NCBI GenBank assembly: GCA_005889025.1
Contig: VBCZ01000376.1
Location: 1-18,666, forward strand
Reading direction: 5' to 3'
From: Betaproteobacteria bacterium
GTDB lineage: Bacteria; Pseudomonadota; Gammaproteobacteria; Burkholderiales; Casimicrobiaceae
Length of the DNA: 18,666 nucleotides
Shown here: positions 1 through 6,663 of the stretch, piece after piece
Layout: each line of letters opens with the position of its first letter
Numbering within the stretch: position 1 is the first letter of the stretch
Program-made: the position numbers and the translations under genes
The notes under the pieces: model-generated
Databases searched by the model: none
What the model saw: only the letters and a program-made list of their open reading frames with translations
What the model was told of the DNA's origin: nothing

Positions 1-210
1 CACGGCGAATGCTTCGGGCATGATCGAATCGATCTCCTCGCCATTGGCGACGCGCTGCTTGAAGACCGCGGTCTTGGCCTTGAGCTCATCGTCCGACAGT
101 GCCGCGATTTCGGGCTCGAGCGCGTTGATGCGCCCGACCACCTGAGCGTACTGCTTGAGCAGCCGCTCGTTACGGCTGCCGAAAATCTTGGTAAGGATGT
201 TGGAGATCAT
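1..210 (-). CDS. secA: SecA preprotein translocase ATPase, N-terminal 70 residues (partial)
   Basis: SecA is the ATPase motor that drives unfolded preproteins through the SecYEG channel at the inner membrane. Only the first 70 codons are present; the gene runs off the left edge. The translation begins MISNILTKIFGSRNERLLKQ and continues through a segment ending DSIMPEAFAV, which is the characteristic SecA N-terminus before the first nucleotide-binding fold. The ATG at 208-210 is chosen by this family match; no good Shine-Dalgarno sequence lies within 15 bases upstream. It follows the M23 peptidase gene on the same strand, but an intrinsic terminator between them suggests secA has its own promoter. 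Identification is secure although the Walker motifs are outside the window. Confidence 0.93.
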   Translation of the reverse strand, partial: MISNILTKIFGSRNERLLKQYAQVVGRINALEPEIAALSDDELKAKTAVFKQRVANGEEIDSIMPEAFAV

Positions 211-248
211 TGTCGGTCGCTGCCGCCGGCTCCGCATGGCGGCCAGCG

Positions 249-254
249 AATATA
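249..254 (-). promoter_or_regulatory. Possible -10 box for secA
   Basis: On the minus strand TATATT matches the sigma-70 -10 consensus at five of six positions. It is the only AT-rich patch in the GC-rich leader between the M23 terminator and the secA start. No convincing -35 hexamer is seen at 16-18 bases, so this is only a candidate. It would give a leader of roughly 30 bases. Confidence 0.22.
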
Positions 255-324
255 ACGCTCCTGGCGGCCGGAACGCGGCACGTCCCGCGTCGAAGGAGCG
301 TAACGTAATTTGTGCACGGCGCGG

Positions 325-358
325 CTAAAAAACAAGGGGTGAGAAACTTCTCACCCCT
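325..358 (-). terminator. Intrinsic terminator after the M23 peptidase gene
   Basis: Read on the minus strand, AGGGGTGAGAA (358-348) pairs with TTCTCACCCCT (345-335), giving a stem of about 10 base pairs with a 4-base loop. It is followed at once by TGTTTTTTA, a classic U-tract. It lies about 45 bases past the stop codon of the M23 gene and upstream of secA, so it should end the M23 transcript. No plus-strand gene reads into it. Confidence 0.82.
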
Positions 359-402
359 CCATATCTATCGGCTGCGTGAAGCCGGGAATGCCCTGTTGGC
401 GC

Positions 403-1329
403 CTAGCCTGTCGGCTGCAGAAAACGCGCCGGATTTTGAGGCGCGCCGTTCAAGCGCACCTCGAAATGCAGATGTGGTCCCGTCGAGCGGCCGGTCGATC
501 CGACCGTCCCCACCCTTTGACCGCGCACGACCAGGTCGCCTTCCTTGACGCTTAGGCTCGAGCAATGAGCATAACGAGTCACCAGCCCGTTACCATGGTC
601 AATCTCGAGCATTTTACCATACGCCGGATGGACCTCGGCGTAGACGACCTTGCCGCTCGCCGCAGCTTCGATCGGCGTACCGACCTCGGCCGGAAAGTCG
701 ATCCCTTCGTGGAAGCTTTTCTCGCCGGTGAATGGATCGAGCCGCCATCCGAAGTTGGACGAGAACCATCCGTCTTCGATCGGCGAAAGTGTCGGAAGGA
801 ACCTCTTGTTCGCCGAATCGTTGACCAGCAGCGCTTCGAGAATGCCGAGCTGATCGGATCGTTCGTTGACTTGACGGGAGAGCTGCGCAAGCAGCGCGCT
901 GAACTCGTCGACCGAAAGTTCTCGCGTCATCGTCGGGGCCGGACCGCCGCGTCCCGCGCTGCTCGAGTCCAGCGGCGCCATCGTCAATTCCTGTGGCTTG
1001 AGTCCGGCAAGCTTGGCCAACCGCTCCCCGAGCCCATCGATGCGCAGCATTTGCGCCTGCAACTCGCCCAGCTTGACGGCCATTGCGCTCAAGTGGCCAT
1101 GAATGACCTCCTGCGCTTTCTGCGCCTCCTGCCTTTGGTCCGCCAACACGATGGCTTGCAACAGGGGATGCTTGATTGCCGCCGCGTAACGAAGCGTCAG
1201 ATAGTTGAACAGCAGCGTGAAGGCAAGAAACAGAATAGCAAGCCCGATGCCGCCCATCGTCCAATGGCGCCAGTCGAGAGTCAGTGTGCGTGCTCGAGCG
1301 GTGGCGCCGGAGACAAAGATTATGTTCAA
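403..1329 (-). CDS. M23 (LytM-type) family peptidase with N-terminal membrane anchor
   Basis: Predicted envelope zinc metallopeptidase that cleaves peptide crosslinks in peptidoglycan, or acts as a related regulator. The 308-residue product has a short cytoplasmic start (NIIFVSGATARARTL), a membrane helix at about residues 25-47, a helical, probably coiled-coil stretch at about 60-170, and a C-terminal LytM domain at about 185-300. All usual zinc and catalytic residues are visible: HEGID (H207, D211), H255 in RYAHCSS, and HLH (H286, H288), so it should be active. I chose TTG at 1329 as start because GGGAGGG sits a few bases upstream and the protein then begins like its betaproteobacterial relatives; the open frame extends to 1581 but that part lies opposite the DUF721 gene and looks non-coding. 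It precedes secA and is closed by an intrinsic terminator. Confidence 0.88.
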   Translation of the reverse strand: MNIIFVSGATARARTLTLDWRHWTMGGIGLAILFLAFTLLFNYLTLRYAAAIKHPLLQAIVLADQRQEAQKAQEVIHGHLSAMAVKLGELQAQMLRIDGLGERLAKLAGLKPQELTMAPLDSSSAGRGGPAPTMTRELSVDEFSALLAQLSRQVNERSDQLGILEALLVNDSANKRFLPTLSPIEDGWFSSNFGWRLDPFTGEKSFHEGIDFPAEVGTPIEAAASGKVVYAEVHPAYGKMLEIDHGNGLVTRYAHCSSLSVKEGDLVVRGQRVGTVGSTGRSTGPHLHFEVRLNGAPQNPARFLQPTG

Positions 1330-1388
1330 ATGGCCCTCCCGGGTGAGTGGCCCACGGTGACGCTGCGGGCCTTTGAACCTGATCGGCA
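1330..1388. promoter_or_regulatory. Divergent 59-base gap between the M23 and DUF721 genes
   Basis: Only 59 bases separate the two divergent start codons, so at least one promoter must lie here or inside a neighbouring coding sequence. The gap contains the GGGAGGG ribosome site of the M23 gene. I see no clear -35/-10 pair and no strong ribosome site for the DUF721 gene. Confidence 0.4.
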
Positions 1389-1871
1389 ATGCGCAAGCTG
1401 CAACACATACTGAGCGGCCAAACCGAATTCGGCGATCTCCTGGCGCGGCGAAGCCGTGAGCTCGCGCTGGAAAGGCGCGTTCATGCAGCACTTCCTGCCG
1501 CGCTGGCGGCCTGTGTCGGCGTTGCCGATGCGCGATCCGAGGAACTCGTGCTTCTTGCGTCCAGCGGCGCGGCCGGCGCACTGCTCCGCCAACGCAGTCC
1601 TCAGCTGCTGGCGGCGCTCGTCCATGAGGGCTGGAAATTTACTGGAATAAGAGTTCGCGTGCAAGTCCGTTCAGCCCAGCCCAAGCGAAACCCTGATCCA
1701 AAGCACATAGATAATGCTTCGGCGGAGCGGCTGGAGGCGCTCGCTATGCAATTGGGAGATGCGCCGCTGGCGCAGGCATTGCGAAGGCTTGCGCGGTCCG
1801 GTTCTCCTTCAGGGTCAGACTTCGACGATCAGCCGCTCCAAAGCGTAAAGGACAAGGACGATGAGCAATAG
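1389..1871 (+). CDS. DUF721/DciA-family protein
   Basis: A 160-residue protein of the DUF721 family. DciA members of this family act in replication as loaders or partners of the DnaB helicase in bacteria without DnaC; that role is known for the family and inferred here. The DUF721 core is visible at about residues 5-95: an amphipathic helix at the start (LQHILSGQTEFGDLLARRSR), the strand LVLLASSGAAGALLRQRSP, and the ending GIRVRVQV. The rest is a charged, low-complexity tail (SGSDFDDQPLQSVKDKDDEQ) typical of the variable ends of these proteins. It is the only plus-strand gene of the window, divergent from the M23 gene and convergent with the small membrane protein, whose last 57 coding bases it overlaps antisense. 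The location beside secA and lpxC is common in betaproteobacteria. No good Shine-Dalgarno precedes the ATG. Confidence 0.8.
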   Translation: MRKLQHILSGQTEFGDLLARRSRELALERRVHAALPAALAACVGVADARSEELVLLASSGAAGALLRQRSPQLLAALVHEGWKFTGIRVRVQVRSAQPKRNPDPKHIDNASAERLEALAMQLGDAPLAQALRRLARSGSPSGSDFDDQPLQSVKDKDDEQ

Positions 1872-2000
1872 CACGATCGTGTACTTGATGACCTGGCCGA
1901 TAAAGCGAAGATAGCGACGGTCGCGTTTGACGAGGTAAAACGCGAATGCCGCCGCGATGGTCGCCAGTGCGAGGAAAAGCAGGAATCGGACCAGAATCAC
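1815..2000 (-). CDS. Small two-helix membrane protein of unknown function
   Basis: A 61-residue protein that I cannot assign to a characterised family. It has two hydrophobic helices, residues about 2-22 (ILVRFLLFLALATIAAAFAF) and about 38-54 (IKYTIVLLLIVLVLYAL). They are joined by a strongly basic loop (KRDRRYLRF), so both ends may face the periplasm under the positive-inside rule. The start is GTG at 2000; an in-frame TAG lies 12 bases upstream, so no longer version is possible, and the ribosome site is poor. It follows lpxC on the same strand after 255 bases. Its last 57 bases overlap the end of the convergent DUF721 gene. The clean helix-loop-helix pattern and the conserved-looking position argue that it is real. 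Confidence 0.68.
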   Translation of the reverse strand: MILVRFLLFLALATIAAAFAFYLVKRDRRYLRFIGQVIKYTIVLLLIVLVLYALERLIVEV

Positions 2001-2255
2001 ATGGCGAGGCTAGTGCGAAGAATCAAACGTTCGCGGAATATTCATTCGCGCCGTCATTTTCGCCCGTCGGCTACCCTCAGAGCTTGCCGTGAGCTTGTCG
2101 AAGGCGGCGGATTCAGCGGCAACCCAGTCGCGTTGACCGGACTGACATCAGTCTTTTGCAATGAACTTCCGATACGGCAGACTGAGACCGACCGGGATGT
2201 CCGCTTCGTTTTCGCTGGCACGATCCAGCGGACCAGCAACGCCAAGAAACGATCT
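2001..2255. other. 255-base spacer between lpxC and the small membrane protein gene
   Basis: No convincing gene is seen; open frames here on both strands are arginine- and serine-rich shadows. It contains a repeat-like segment (2068-2107), a short palindrome GACTGACATCAGTC (2140-2153), and a six-pair stem CGCTGG/CCAGCG at about 2215-2232. None is followed on the minus strand by a U-tract, so no intrinsic terminator for lpxC is evident. Confidence 0.5.
2068..2107. repeat. Candidate dispersed intergenic repeat (REP-like)
   Basis: The segment contains AGCTTGCCGTGAGCTTGTCG followed by AAGG, with the hexamer AGCTTG twice, 11 bases apart. It resembles the family of short repeats with the core 'TGAGCTTGTCGAAGG' found between genes of many GC-rich proteobacteria. 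Only one copy is in the window, so the repeat status rests on memory of that family. Confidence 0.4.
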
Positions 2256-3170
2256 TCAGGCCGGCTGGACCTGCCACGCCTGAAACGCGCTGGGAACGTC
2301 GGCAGGCGCATTGAAGGTCACGACCTCCCAGCACTCGGGACGCGAAAGCAGCTCCCGGCACACCGCGTTGTTCAGTGCATGGCCGGACTTGAACGCCGTG
2401 AACTTGCCGATCAGCGGATGCCCGAGCAGATACAGGTCGCCGATGGCGTCGAGCACCTTGTGCTTGGCGAATTCATTGTCGTAGCGCAAGCCTTCGCTGT
2501 TGAGCACTCGCGTTTCGTCGAGCACGATCGCGTTTTGAAGACTGCCGCCCAGTGCAAGACCGGCGGAGCGCATCGCTTCGACGTCTTGCATGAACCCGAA
2601 CGTTCGCGCCCGGCTTACTTCTTTGGTGTACGAATGCTCGGCGAAATCGATGACGACGTGGCGGTTTTCCGAACCGAACACGGGATGCGGGAAATCGATG
2701 GTGAAGTCGAGCACAAACCCATGATGCGGCTCGAAGCGCGCCCATTTGTCGCCGTTGCGGGTTTCCACCGGCATCTTCACCCGGAAGTAGCGCTTCGGTG
2801 CGTTCTGCTCGACGATCCCCGCCGATTGCAGCAGGAACACGAACGGGCCCGCGCTTCCGTCCATGATCGGTAGCTCCGGGCCTGCAACGTCGACGTTTAC
2901 ATTATCGATGCCGAGTCCGGCGAGCGCCGACATGAGGTGCTCGACCGTGGAGATCTTCGCTCCATCCTTCTCCAGCGACGACGACAAGCGCGTATCTCCG
3001 ACATTGCGTGCATCCGCCGGAATCGTCACGGTCGTGGCGAGATCGACCCGGTGAAAAACGATTCCCGTATCCGGCTGTGCCGGACGCAGCACCAACTCGA
3101 CACGCACGCCGGTGTGCAGCCCGACGCCGGTCGTCTTTATGGTCGCCTTGAGGGTACGTTGTCTCATCAT
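2256..3170 (-). CDS. lpxC: UDP-3-O-acyl-N-acetylglucosamine deacetylase
   Basis: LpxC is the zinc amidase that performs the first committed step of lipid A synthesis in the cytoplasm, removing acetate from UDP-3-O-acyl-GlcNAc. The 304-residue length matches the family. The start QRTLKATIKTTGVGLHTG is diagnostic. The zinc ligands H78 (STVEHLMSALAGLG), H237 and D241 (KHKVLDAIGD) are present, as are the catalytic H264 (SGHALNN) and the PIMDGSA motif. ATG 3170 is taken over the in-frame ATG at 3191 because it aligns with the usual LpxC start and has GGGCGAG just upstream. The gene follows ftsZ by 170 bases, the classic end of a dcw cluster, and probably has its own promoter in that gap. It shows that the organism makes lipopolysaccharide. 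Confidence 0.97.
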   Translation of the reverse strand: MMRQRTLKATIKTTGVGLHTGVRVELVLRPAQPDTGIVFHRVDLATTVTIPADARNVGDTRLSSSLEKDGAKISTVEHLMSALAGLGIDNVNVDVAGPELPIMDGSAGPFVFLLQSAGIVEQNAPKRYFRVKMPVETRNGDKWARFEPHHGFVLDFTIDFPHPVFGSENRHVVIDFAEHSYTKEVSRARTFGFMQDVEAMRSAGLALGGSLQNAIVLDETRVLNSEGLRYDNEFAKHKVLDAIGDLYLLGHPLIGKFTAFKSGHALNNAVCRELLSRPECWEVVTFNAPADVPSAFQAWQVQPA

Positions 3171-3240
3171 GGTTTGCTCGCCCTGTAGCATACGTCGAGG
3201 GATGCTCGATTCACGCGTCGACTCAATGGCTTAGCTTTGC

Positions 3241-3249
3241 AGCATAGCA
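3241..3249 (-). promoter_or_regulatory. lpxC: Candidate extended -10 promoter for lpxC
   Basis: On the minus strand TGCTATGCT fits an extended -10 element (TGn followed by TATnnT). It lies about 70 bases before the lpxC start, in the gap after ftsZ. There is no recognisable -35 box, which extended -10 promoters can lack. LpxC having a promoter separate from ftsZ is known in other bacteria; its presence here is inference. Confidence 0.32.
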
Positions 3250-3282
3250 CATTGTCGGTGCATTCGGCGAGCCTCGGGCGCG

Positions 3283-3315
3283 TCCGAAAAGCGGTCGCCC
3301 GATCTTTTGTGCGGA
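3283..3315. repeat. Imperfect stem-loop just downstream of ftsZ
   Basis: On the plus strand TCCGAAAAG (3283-3291) pairs with CTTTT (3304-3308) and CGGA (3312-3315), with a GTG bulge. Inside, CGG (3292-3294) pairs with CCG (3299-3301) around a TCGC loop. It begins about 25 bases past the ftsZ stop. The CCGAAAAGCG block is the same as in the larger hairpin upstream of ftsZ. No U-tract follows on the minus strand, so it is more likely an RNA-stabilising or repeat-derived structure than an intrinsic terminator. Confidence 0.5.
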
Positions 3316-3340
3316 GGCCATCTGTCGCTTGCGACCACGT

Positions 3341-4516
3341 CTAATCCGCCTGCTTGCGTAAAAACGCCGGGATGTCCGACGGGTCGAATGTCGATGCGCT
3401 CGCGGTGTGCGACGGCGTACGTCCGCGACGAATCACCGCCGGCGTCTTGTCGAGGCTGTCGTAATCGATCGTTGCGACGTGCATGCCGACGCCGTCCGTC
3501 CCCGTCCGGTCGGCCATCTGTTCGACGACCTCGAGCCGCGGCCCGCGCATCTTGGCGGCGGCTTGTCCCCCGAGCCCGGTGGCGATCATGGTCACGCGCA
3601 AGTCGTCCGCCATTGCATCGTCGATCACCGTGCCGACGATCACCAGCGCCTCGTCCGCGGTGAACTCCTTGATGGTGTTCATCACCTGGTGATATTCCTT
3701 CATCTTGAGGCCCGACGACGCAGTGATGTTGACCAGCACGCCGCGAGCCCCCGAAAGATTCACCTCCTCCAACAGCGGGCTCGCGACCGCGCGCTCGGCG
3801 GCAATTCGTGCGCGATCGGCACCGCTCGCAATCGCCGACCCCATCATCGCCATGCCTACCTCGGACATCACCGTACGCACGTCGGCGAAATCGACGTTCA
3901 CCAGCCCAGGGTTGTTGATGACCTCGGCAATCCCGGCGACCGCGCTGCGCAGCACGTCGTTGGCGGCAGCGTACGCATCGAGAACGGAGACATCCTCGCC
4001 GAGCACCTGCATCAGCTTGTCGTTGGGAATGATGATCAGAGAGTCGACATTCTTTTTGAGTTCCTCGATCCCCGCTTCGGCCACTTTCTGCCGCTTGCCC
4101 TCGAATTGGAACGGCCGCGTCACGACTGCCACGGTCAGGATGCCGCGGTCCTTCGCGACCTGCGCTACGACGGGTGCCGCGCCGGTACCGGTGCCTCCGC
4201 CCATGCCTGCGGTGATGAACAGCATGTCGGCACCATCGATGAGCTCGCCGATGCGGTCCTTGTCCTCCATAGCCGCGTCGCGCCCGATCTCTGGGCGCGC
4301 GCCGGCGCCCAGACCTCGAGTGAGGCTGCTGCCGAGCTGCAACTGTACGCGCGCGGTGGAGCGCTTGAGCGCCTGCGCATCGGTGTTTGCGGCGATGAAC
4401 TCCACGCCGTTGAGGCCTTTGTCGATCATGTGCTCTACGGCGTTGCCGCCGCAACCACCTACGCCGATGACCTTGATGACCGCTTCCTGCGGGTTCTGGT
4501 CGATGATTTCAAACAT
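3341..4516 (-). CDS. ftsZ: Cell division protein FtsZ, tubulin-like GTPase
   Basis: FtsZ polymerises into the Z-ring at midcell and recruits the divisome. The 391-residue protein is full length. The start MFEIIDQNPQEAVIKVIGVG, the GTP-binding signature GGGTGTG (residues 106-112), and the T7 synergy loop NVDFADV (N207, D209, D212) that completes the active site of the next subunit are all intact. A variable linker precedes the C-terminal peptide DIPAFLRKQAD, which binds FtsA and other partners. AAGGAG sits 8 bases before the ATG, the strongest ribosome site of the cluster, which suits the high FtsZ level needed. The 147-base gap from ftsA holds two stem-loops that may affect the ratio of the two proteins. 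Confidence 0.98.
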   Translation of the reverse strand: MFEIIDQNPQEAVIKVIGVGGCGGNAVEHMIDKGLNGVEFIAANTDAQALKRSTARVQLQLGSSLTRGLGAGARPEIGRDAAMEDKDRIGELIDGADMLFITAGMGGGTGTGAAPVVAQVAKDRGILTVAVVTRPFQFEGKRQKVAEAGIEELKKNVDSLIIIPNDKLMQVLGEDVSVLDAYAAANDVLRSAVAGIAEVINNPGLVNVDFADVRTVMSEVGMAMMGSAIASGADRARIAAERAVASPLLEEVNLSGARGVLVNITASSGLKMKEYHQVMNTIKEFTADEALVIVGTVIDDAMADDLRVTMIATGLGGQAAAKMRGPRLEVVEQMADRTGTDGVGMHVATIDYDSLDKTPAVIRRGRTPSHTASASTFDPSDIPAFLRKQAD

Positions 4517-4586
4517 GTGATGCTCCTTTTCTCCTGTCGAATTGAAGGTCTGGCTCTACGCTCTGGTTTTTCTGTAGCACTTGCTG

Positions 4587-4620
4587 CCGAAAAGCGACGG
4601 GCTTCGCCCGCGCTTTTCGG
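4587..4620. repeat. Long stem-loop between ftsA and ftsZ (proximal to ftsZ)
   Basis: CCGAAAAGCG (4587-4596) pairs perfectly with CGCTTTTCGG (4611-4620). CGGGC (4598-4602) pairs with GCCCG (4606-4610) around a TTC loop. This gives 15 base pairs with one bulged base. No T-run follows on either strand, so it does not look like a simple intrinsic terminator. It sits 70 bases before the ftsZ start. Confidence 0.85.
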
Positions 4621-4630
4621 GTAACCGTTC

Positions 4631-4660
4631 CGGACAAAAGTAGGGGTTCACTTTTGTCCG
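4631..4660. repeat. Perfect 11-pair stem-loop directly after ftsA
   Basis: CGGACAAAAGT (4631-4641) pairs perfectly with ACTTTTGTCCG (4650-4660) around an 8-base loop. On the minus strand it starts 3 bases after the ftsA TGA stop, which is itself followed at once by TAG. No U-tract follows the stem. It may stabilise the upstream mRNA, tune read-through into ftsZ, or be the remnant of a dispersed repeat. Confidence 0.85.
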
Positions 4661-4663
4661 CTA

Positions 4664-5896
4664 TCAAAAATTTGCCTTGAACCATTGCTTCATTCTTCCC
4701 GCCACATTGCCTAGCCCTTTGCCTCCGGCTCGCGAAGCTTCCGCGCGCAAAAACTGTTCGCGGCCGTCGAGCAGGAGCCCGACCGCGGTTGCGTAACATG
4801 GGCTGCGCACGACGTCGGCAAGCCCGCCGACATACGCCGGCACGCCGATGCGCACCGGAAGATGGAAGACCTCCTCGCCCAGCTCGACCATGCCGGCAAG
4901 CAGCGCCGAACCGCCGGTCAGCACGATTCCCGACGAAAGCAATTCTTCGAGGCCGCTTCTGCGCAACTCCGCCTGCGCCAGCGTGTAGAGCTCCTCGATG
5001 CGCGGCTCGATGACTTCGGCGAGCATCTGTCTTGACAGCTTGCGGGGCCCGCGCTCGCCCACGCCCGGCACTTCGATGATGTCGTTGGGGTCGGCGAGCT
5101 GGCGCAGCGCGCACCCGTGCCGCAGCTTCAATTCCTCGGCCTCCTTGGTCGGCGTACGCAGCGTCATCGCGATGTCGTTGGTGACCTGGTCGCCGGCGAT
5201 CGGGATGACCGCGGTGTGACGTATCGCGCCGCCGGTGAAGACCGCGAGATCGGTGGTGCCGCCGCCGATGTCCATCAAACAGACGCCCAGATCCTTTTCG
5301 TCTTCGTTGAGCACCGCGAGCGCGGAGGCGAGCGGCTGCAGGATCACGTCCTTCACTTCGAGCCCGCAGCGGCGCACGCACTTGGTGATGTTCTCGACCG
5401 CGGACACCGCGCCGGTGACGATATGCACCTTGACCTCGAGGCGAACGCCGCTCATGCCGAGCGGCTCGCGAACGTCCTCCTGGCCGTCGACGATGAATTC
5501 CTGCGGAAGAATGTGCAGCATCTGCTGATCGTTGGGGATCGCGATCGCCTTGGCGGTTTCGACGACGCGGTCGATGTCGGCCTGCGTCACTTCCTTTTCC
5601 TTGATCGCCACCATCCCGCTCGAGTTGAGACTCCTGATGTGGCTGCCGGCGATCCCCGTGTACACCTCGGTAATCGCGCAGTCCGCCATGAGCTCCGCTT
5701 CCTCGAGCACGCGCTGGATCGACGCCATGGTCGCCTCGATGTTGACGACGACGCCTTTCTTGAGTCCTCGCGACGGCTGCGTCCCGAGGCCGACGATGTT
5801 GAGTCTCTTTTCGGGCGTGAGCTCGGCGACGATGGCAACGATCTTGGACGTTCCAATGTCCAGGCCGACGATGAGATTCTTTGCGTCTTTCACCAT
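4664..5896 (-). CDS. ftsA: Cell division protein FtsA, actin-like membrane tether of FtsZ
   Basis: FtsA is an actin-fold ATPase that anchors FtsZ filaments to the inner membrane and recruits later divisome proteins. The 410 residues are a normal length. The protein starts with NLIVGLDIGTSKIVAIVAEL, holding the phosphate-1 loop. The second phosphate motif is LMDIGGGTTDLAVF at about residues 205-220, and the adenosine motif is SGIVLTGGSALLAGM at about 325-340. The last residues (GRMKQWFKANF) form the amphipathic helix that inserts into the membrane. The ATG at 5896 lies 11 bases after the ftsQ stop, with a weak AAGAG upstream, so the gene is probably co-transcribed with ftsQ. The stop TGA is followed directly by TAG. 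Confidence 0.97.
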   Translation of the reverse strand: MVKDAKNLIVGLDIGTSKIVAIVAELTPEKRLNIVGLGTQPSRGLKKGVVVNIEATMASIQRVLEEAELMADCAITEVYTGIAGSHIRSLNSSGMVAIKEKEVTQADIDRVVETAKAIAIPNDQQMLHILPQEFIVDGQEDVREPLGMSGVRLEVKVHIVTGAVSAVENITKCVRRCGLEVKDVILQPLASALAVLNEDEKDLGVCLMDIGGGTTDLAVFTGGAIRHTAVIPIAGDQVTNDIAMTLRTPTKEAEELKLRHGCALRQLADPNDIIEVPGVGERGPRKLSRQMLAEVIEPRIEELYTLAQAELRRSGLEELLSSGIVLTGGSALLAGMVELGEEVFHLPVRIGVPAYVGGLADVVRSPCYATAVGLLLDGREQFLRAEASRAGGKGLGNVAGRMKQWFKANF

Positions 5897-5907
5897 GCTC
5901 TTGTCCG

Positions 5908-6663
5908 TTAGTCCCGCTTCGGGGTTTGATCTTTTTTGGACGCTTTGTCCTTGAACGCCGGAACGCGCGCTGCGAAGCCGTTGCGATAGCGCAAATCGGC
6001 GTAATCGATGCGAGTGCCCGAGCGTGCGAGCGCGCCGATCGTCTTCGGATAGAACGCCACGAATCTCGCAAGTCTTTCGCTCGCGTCGCTGCGGCCGAGC
6101 TCGATGGTGATAGGCGCGGTTCCCGACGCCCTGAGCTGCCAGCCGCCGCGCGGCGAGAGCCGCGCTCCTTCGATGGTCAGTCCGGTGGGCTTCAGCGTCT
6201 GTCCCAACTCCGCGAACCGCTCGGCGACCTGCATCGACGCGCCCTCCGGACCGCGAAACTGCGGCAGCTCTCCGTCATAGTCCGCGGTAAAGACTTCGCC
6301 TCGCGTGTTCACCAACGCATCGTCGTTCCACCGCGCCAGCGGCTCGTGTTCGCTCACAGTCACTTCGAGGCGGTCAGGCCACTGGCGCCGGAGCGCGACG
6401 CGGCGCACCCACGGGATGCGCTGCAGCGACACTGCCGCGTCGGCGAGCCGCACGGTAAAGAAAGTTCCCTTGAGCTCCTCGCGCACGACCGCCTCGATAT
6501 GCGCGGGGTTTGCGCGCAACAGCGGTGCGTCGATGACCACGTGGCGAAGCGCGAATAGCGGCTGGCGGATCGACCACGCGATCAGCCCCCACACGATGGC
6601 AAGCATCGCGGCAAGCGAGAGGACGATCGCAAAAATGTTGAGCTGCCGCGGGTCATCCCACAT
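5908..6663 (-). CDS. ftsQ: Cell division protein FtsQ
   Basis: FtsQ is a bitopic inner-membrane protein that links FtsB and FtsL to the rest of the divisome and restrains septal wall synthesis until assembly is complete. The 251-residue protein has a short cytoplasmic part (MWDDPRQLN), a membrane helix at about residues 11-32, the POTRA domain beginning FALRHVVIDAPLLRANPAHI, and a beta domain with RQWPDRLEVTVSEHEPLARW and ELPQFRGPEG. I prefer ATG 6663 over the in-frame start at 6687 because it matches the usual betaproteobacterial FtsQ start and has GAGG close upstream. It then overlaps the end of ddl by 11 bases. The lysine-rich tail is a normal variable end. Confidence 0.95.
   Translation of the reverse strand: MWDDPRQLNIFAIVLSLAAMLAIVWGLIAWSIRQPLFALRHVVIDAPLLRANPAHIEAVVREELKGTFFTVRLADAAVSLQRIPWVRRVALRRQWPDRLEVTVSEHEPLARWNDDALVNTRGEVFTADYDGELPQFRGPEGASMQVAERFAELGQTLKPTGLTIEGARLSPRGGWQLRASGTAPITIELGRSDASERLARFVAFYPKTIGALARSGTRIDYADLRYRNGFAARVPAFKDKASKKDQTPKRD

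Noticed and set aside
565..1413. 282-codon plus-strand open frame opposite the M23 peptidase
   Set aside because: It is antisense to a protein with a complete M23 active site and shows no family features of its own.
2140..2160. Palindrome GACTGACATCAGTC followed by TTTT on the plus strand as terminator for the DUF721 gene
   Set aside because: The arms are only 6 bases with a 2-base centre, the T-run is short, and it lies about 270 bases past the gene. Too weak to call.
2001..2873. 290-codon plus-strand open frame covering the lpxC spacer and part of lpxC
   Set aside because: Most of it is antisense to conserved LpxC sequence, and the remainder has a composition unlike a folded protein.
3407..4624. 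405-codon plus-strand open frame opposite ftsZ
   Set aside because: It is a shadow of ftsZ: no domain, no ribosome site, and His/Asp-rich composition typical of antisense GC-rich frames.
4587..4660. The ftsA-ftsZ hairpins as intrinsic terminators
   Set aside because: Neither stem is followed by a U-tract on either strand, and ftsZ downstream would normally be reached by transcription from ftsA.
4509..6071. 520-codon open frame on the minus strand over ftsA in another phase
   Set aside because: Its translation is a low-complexity Arg/Gly/His-rich shadow of ftsA. The ftsA frame contains all family motifs.
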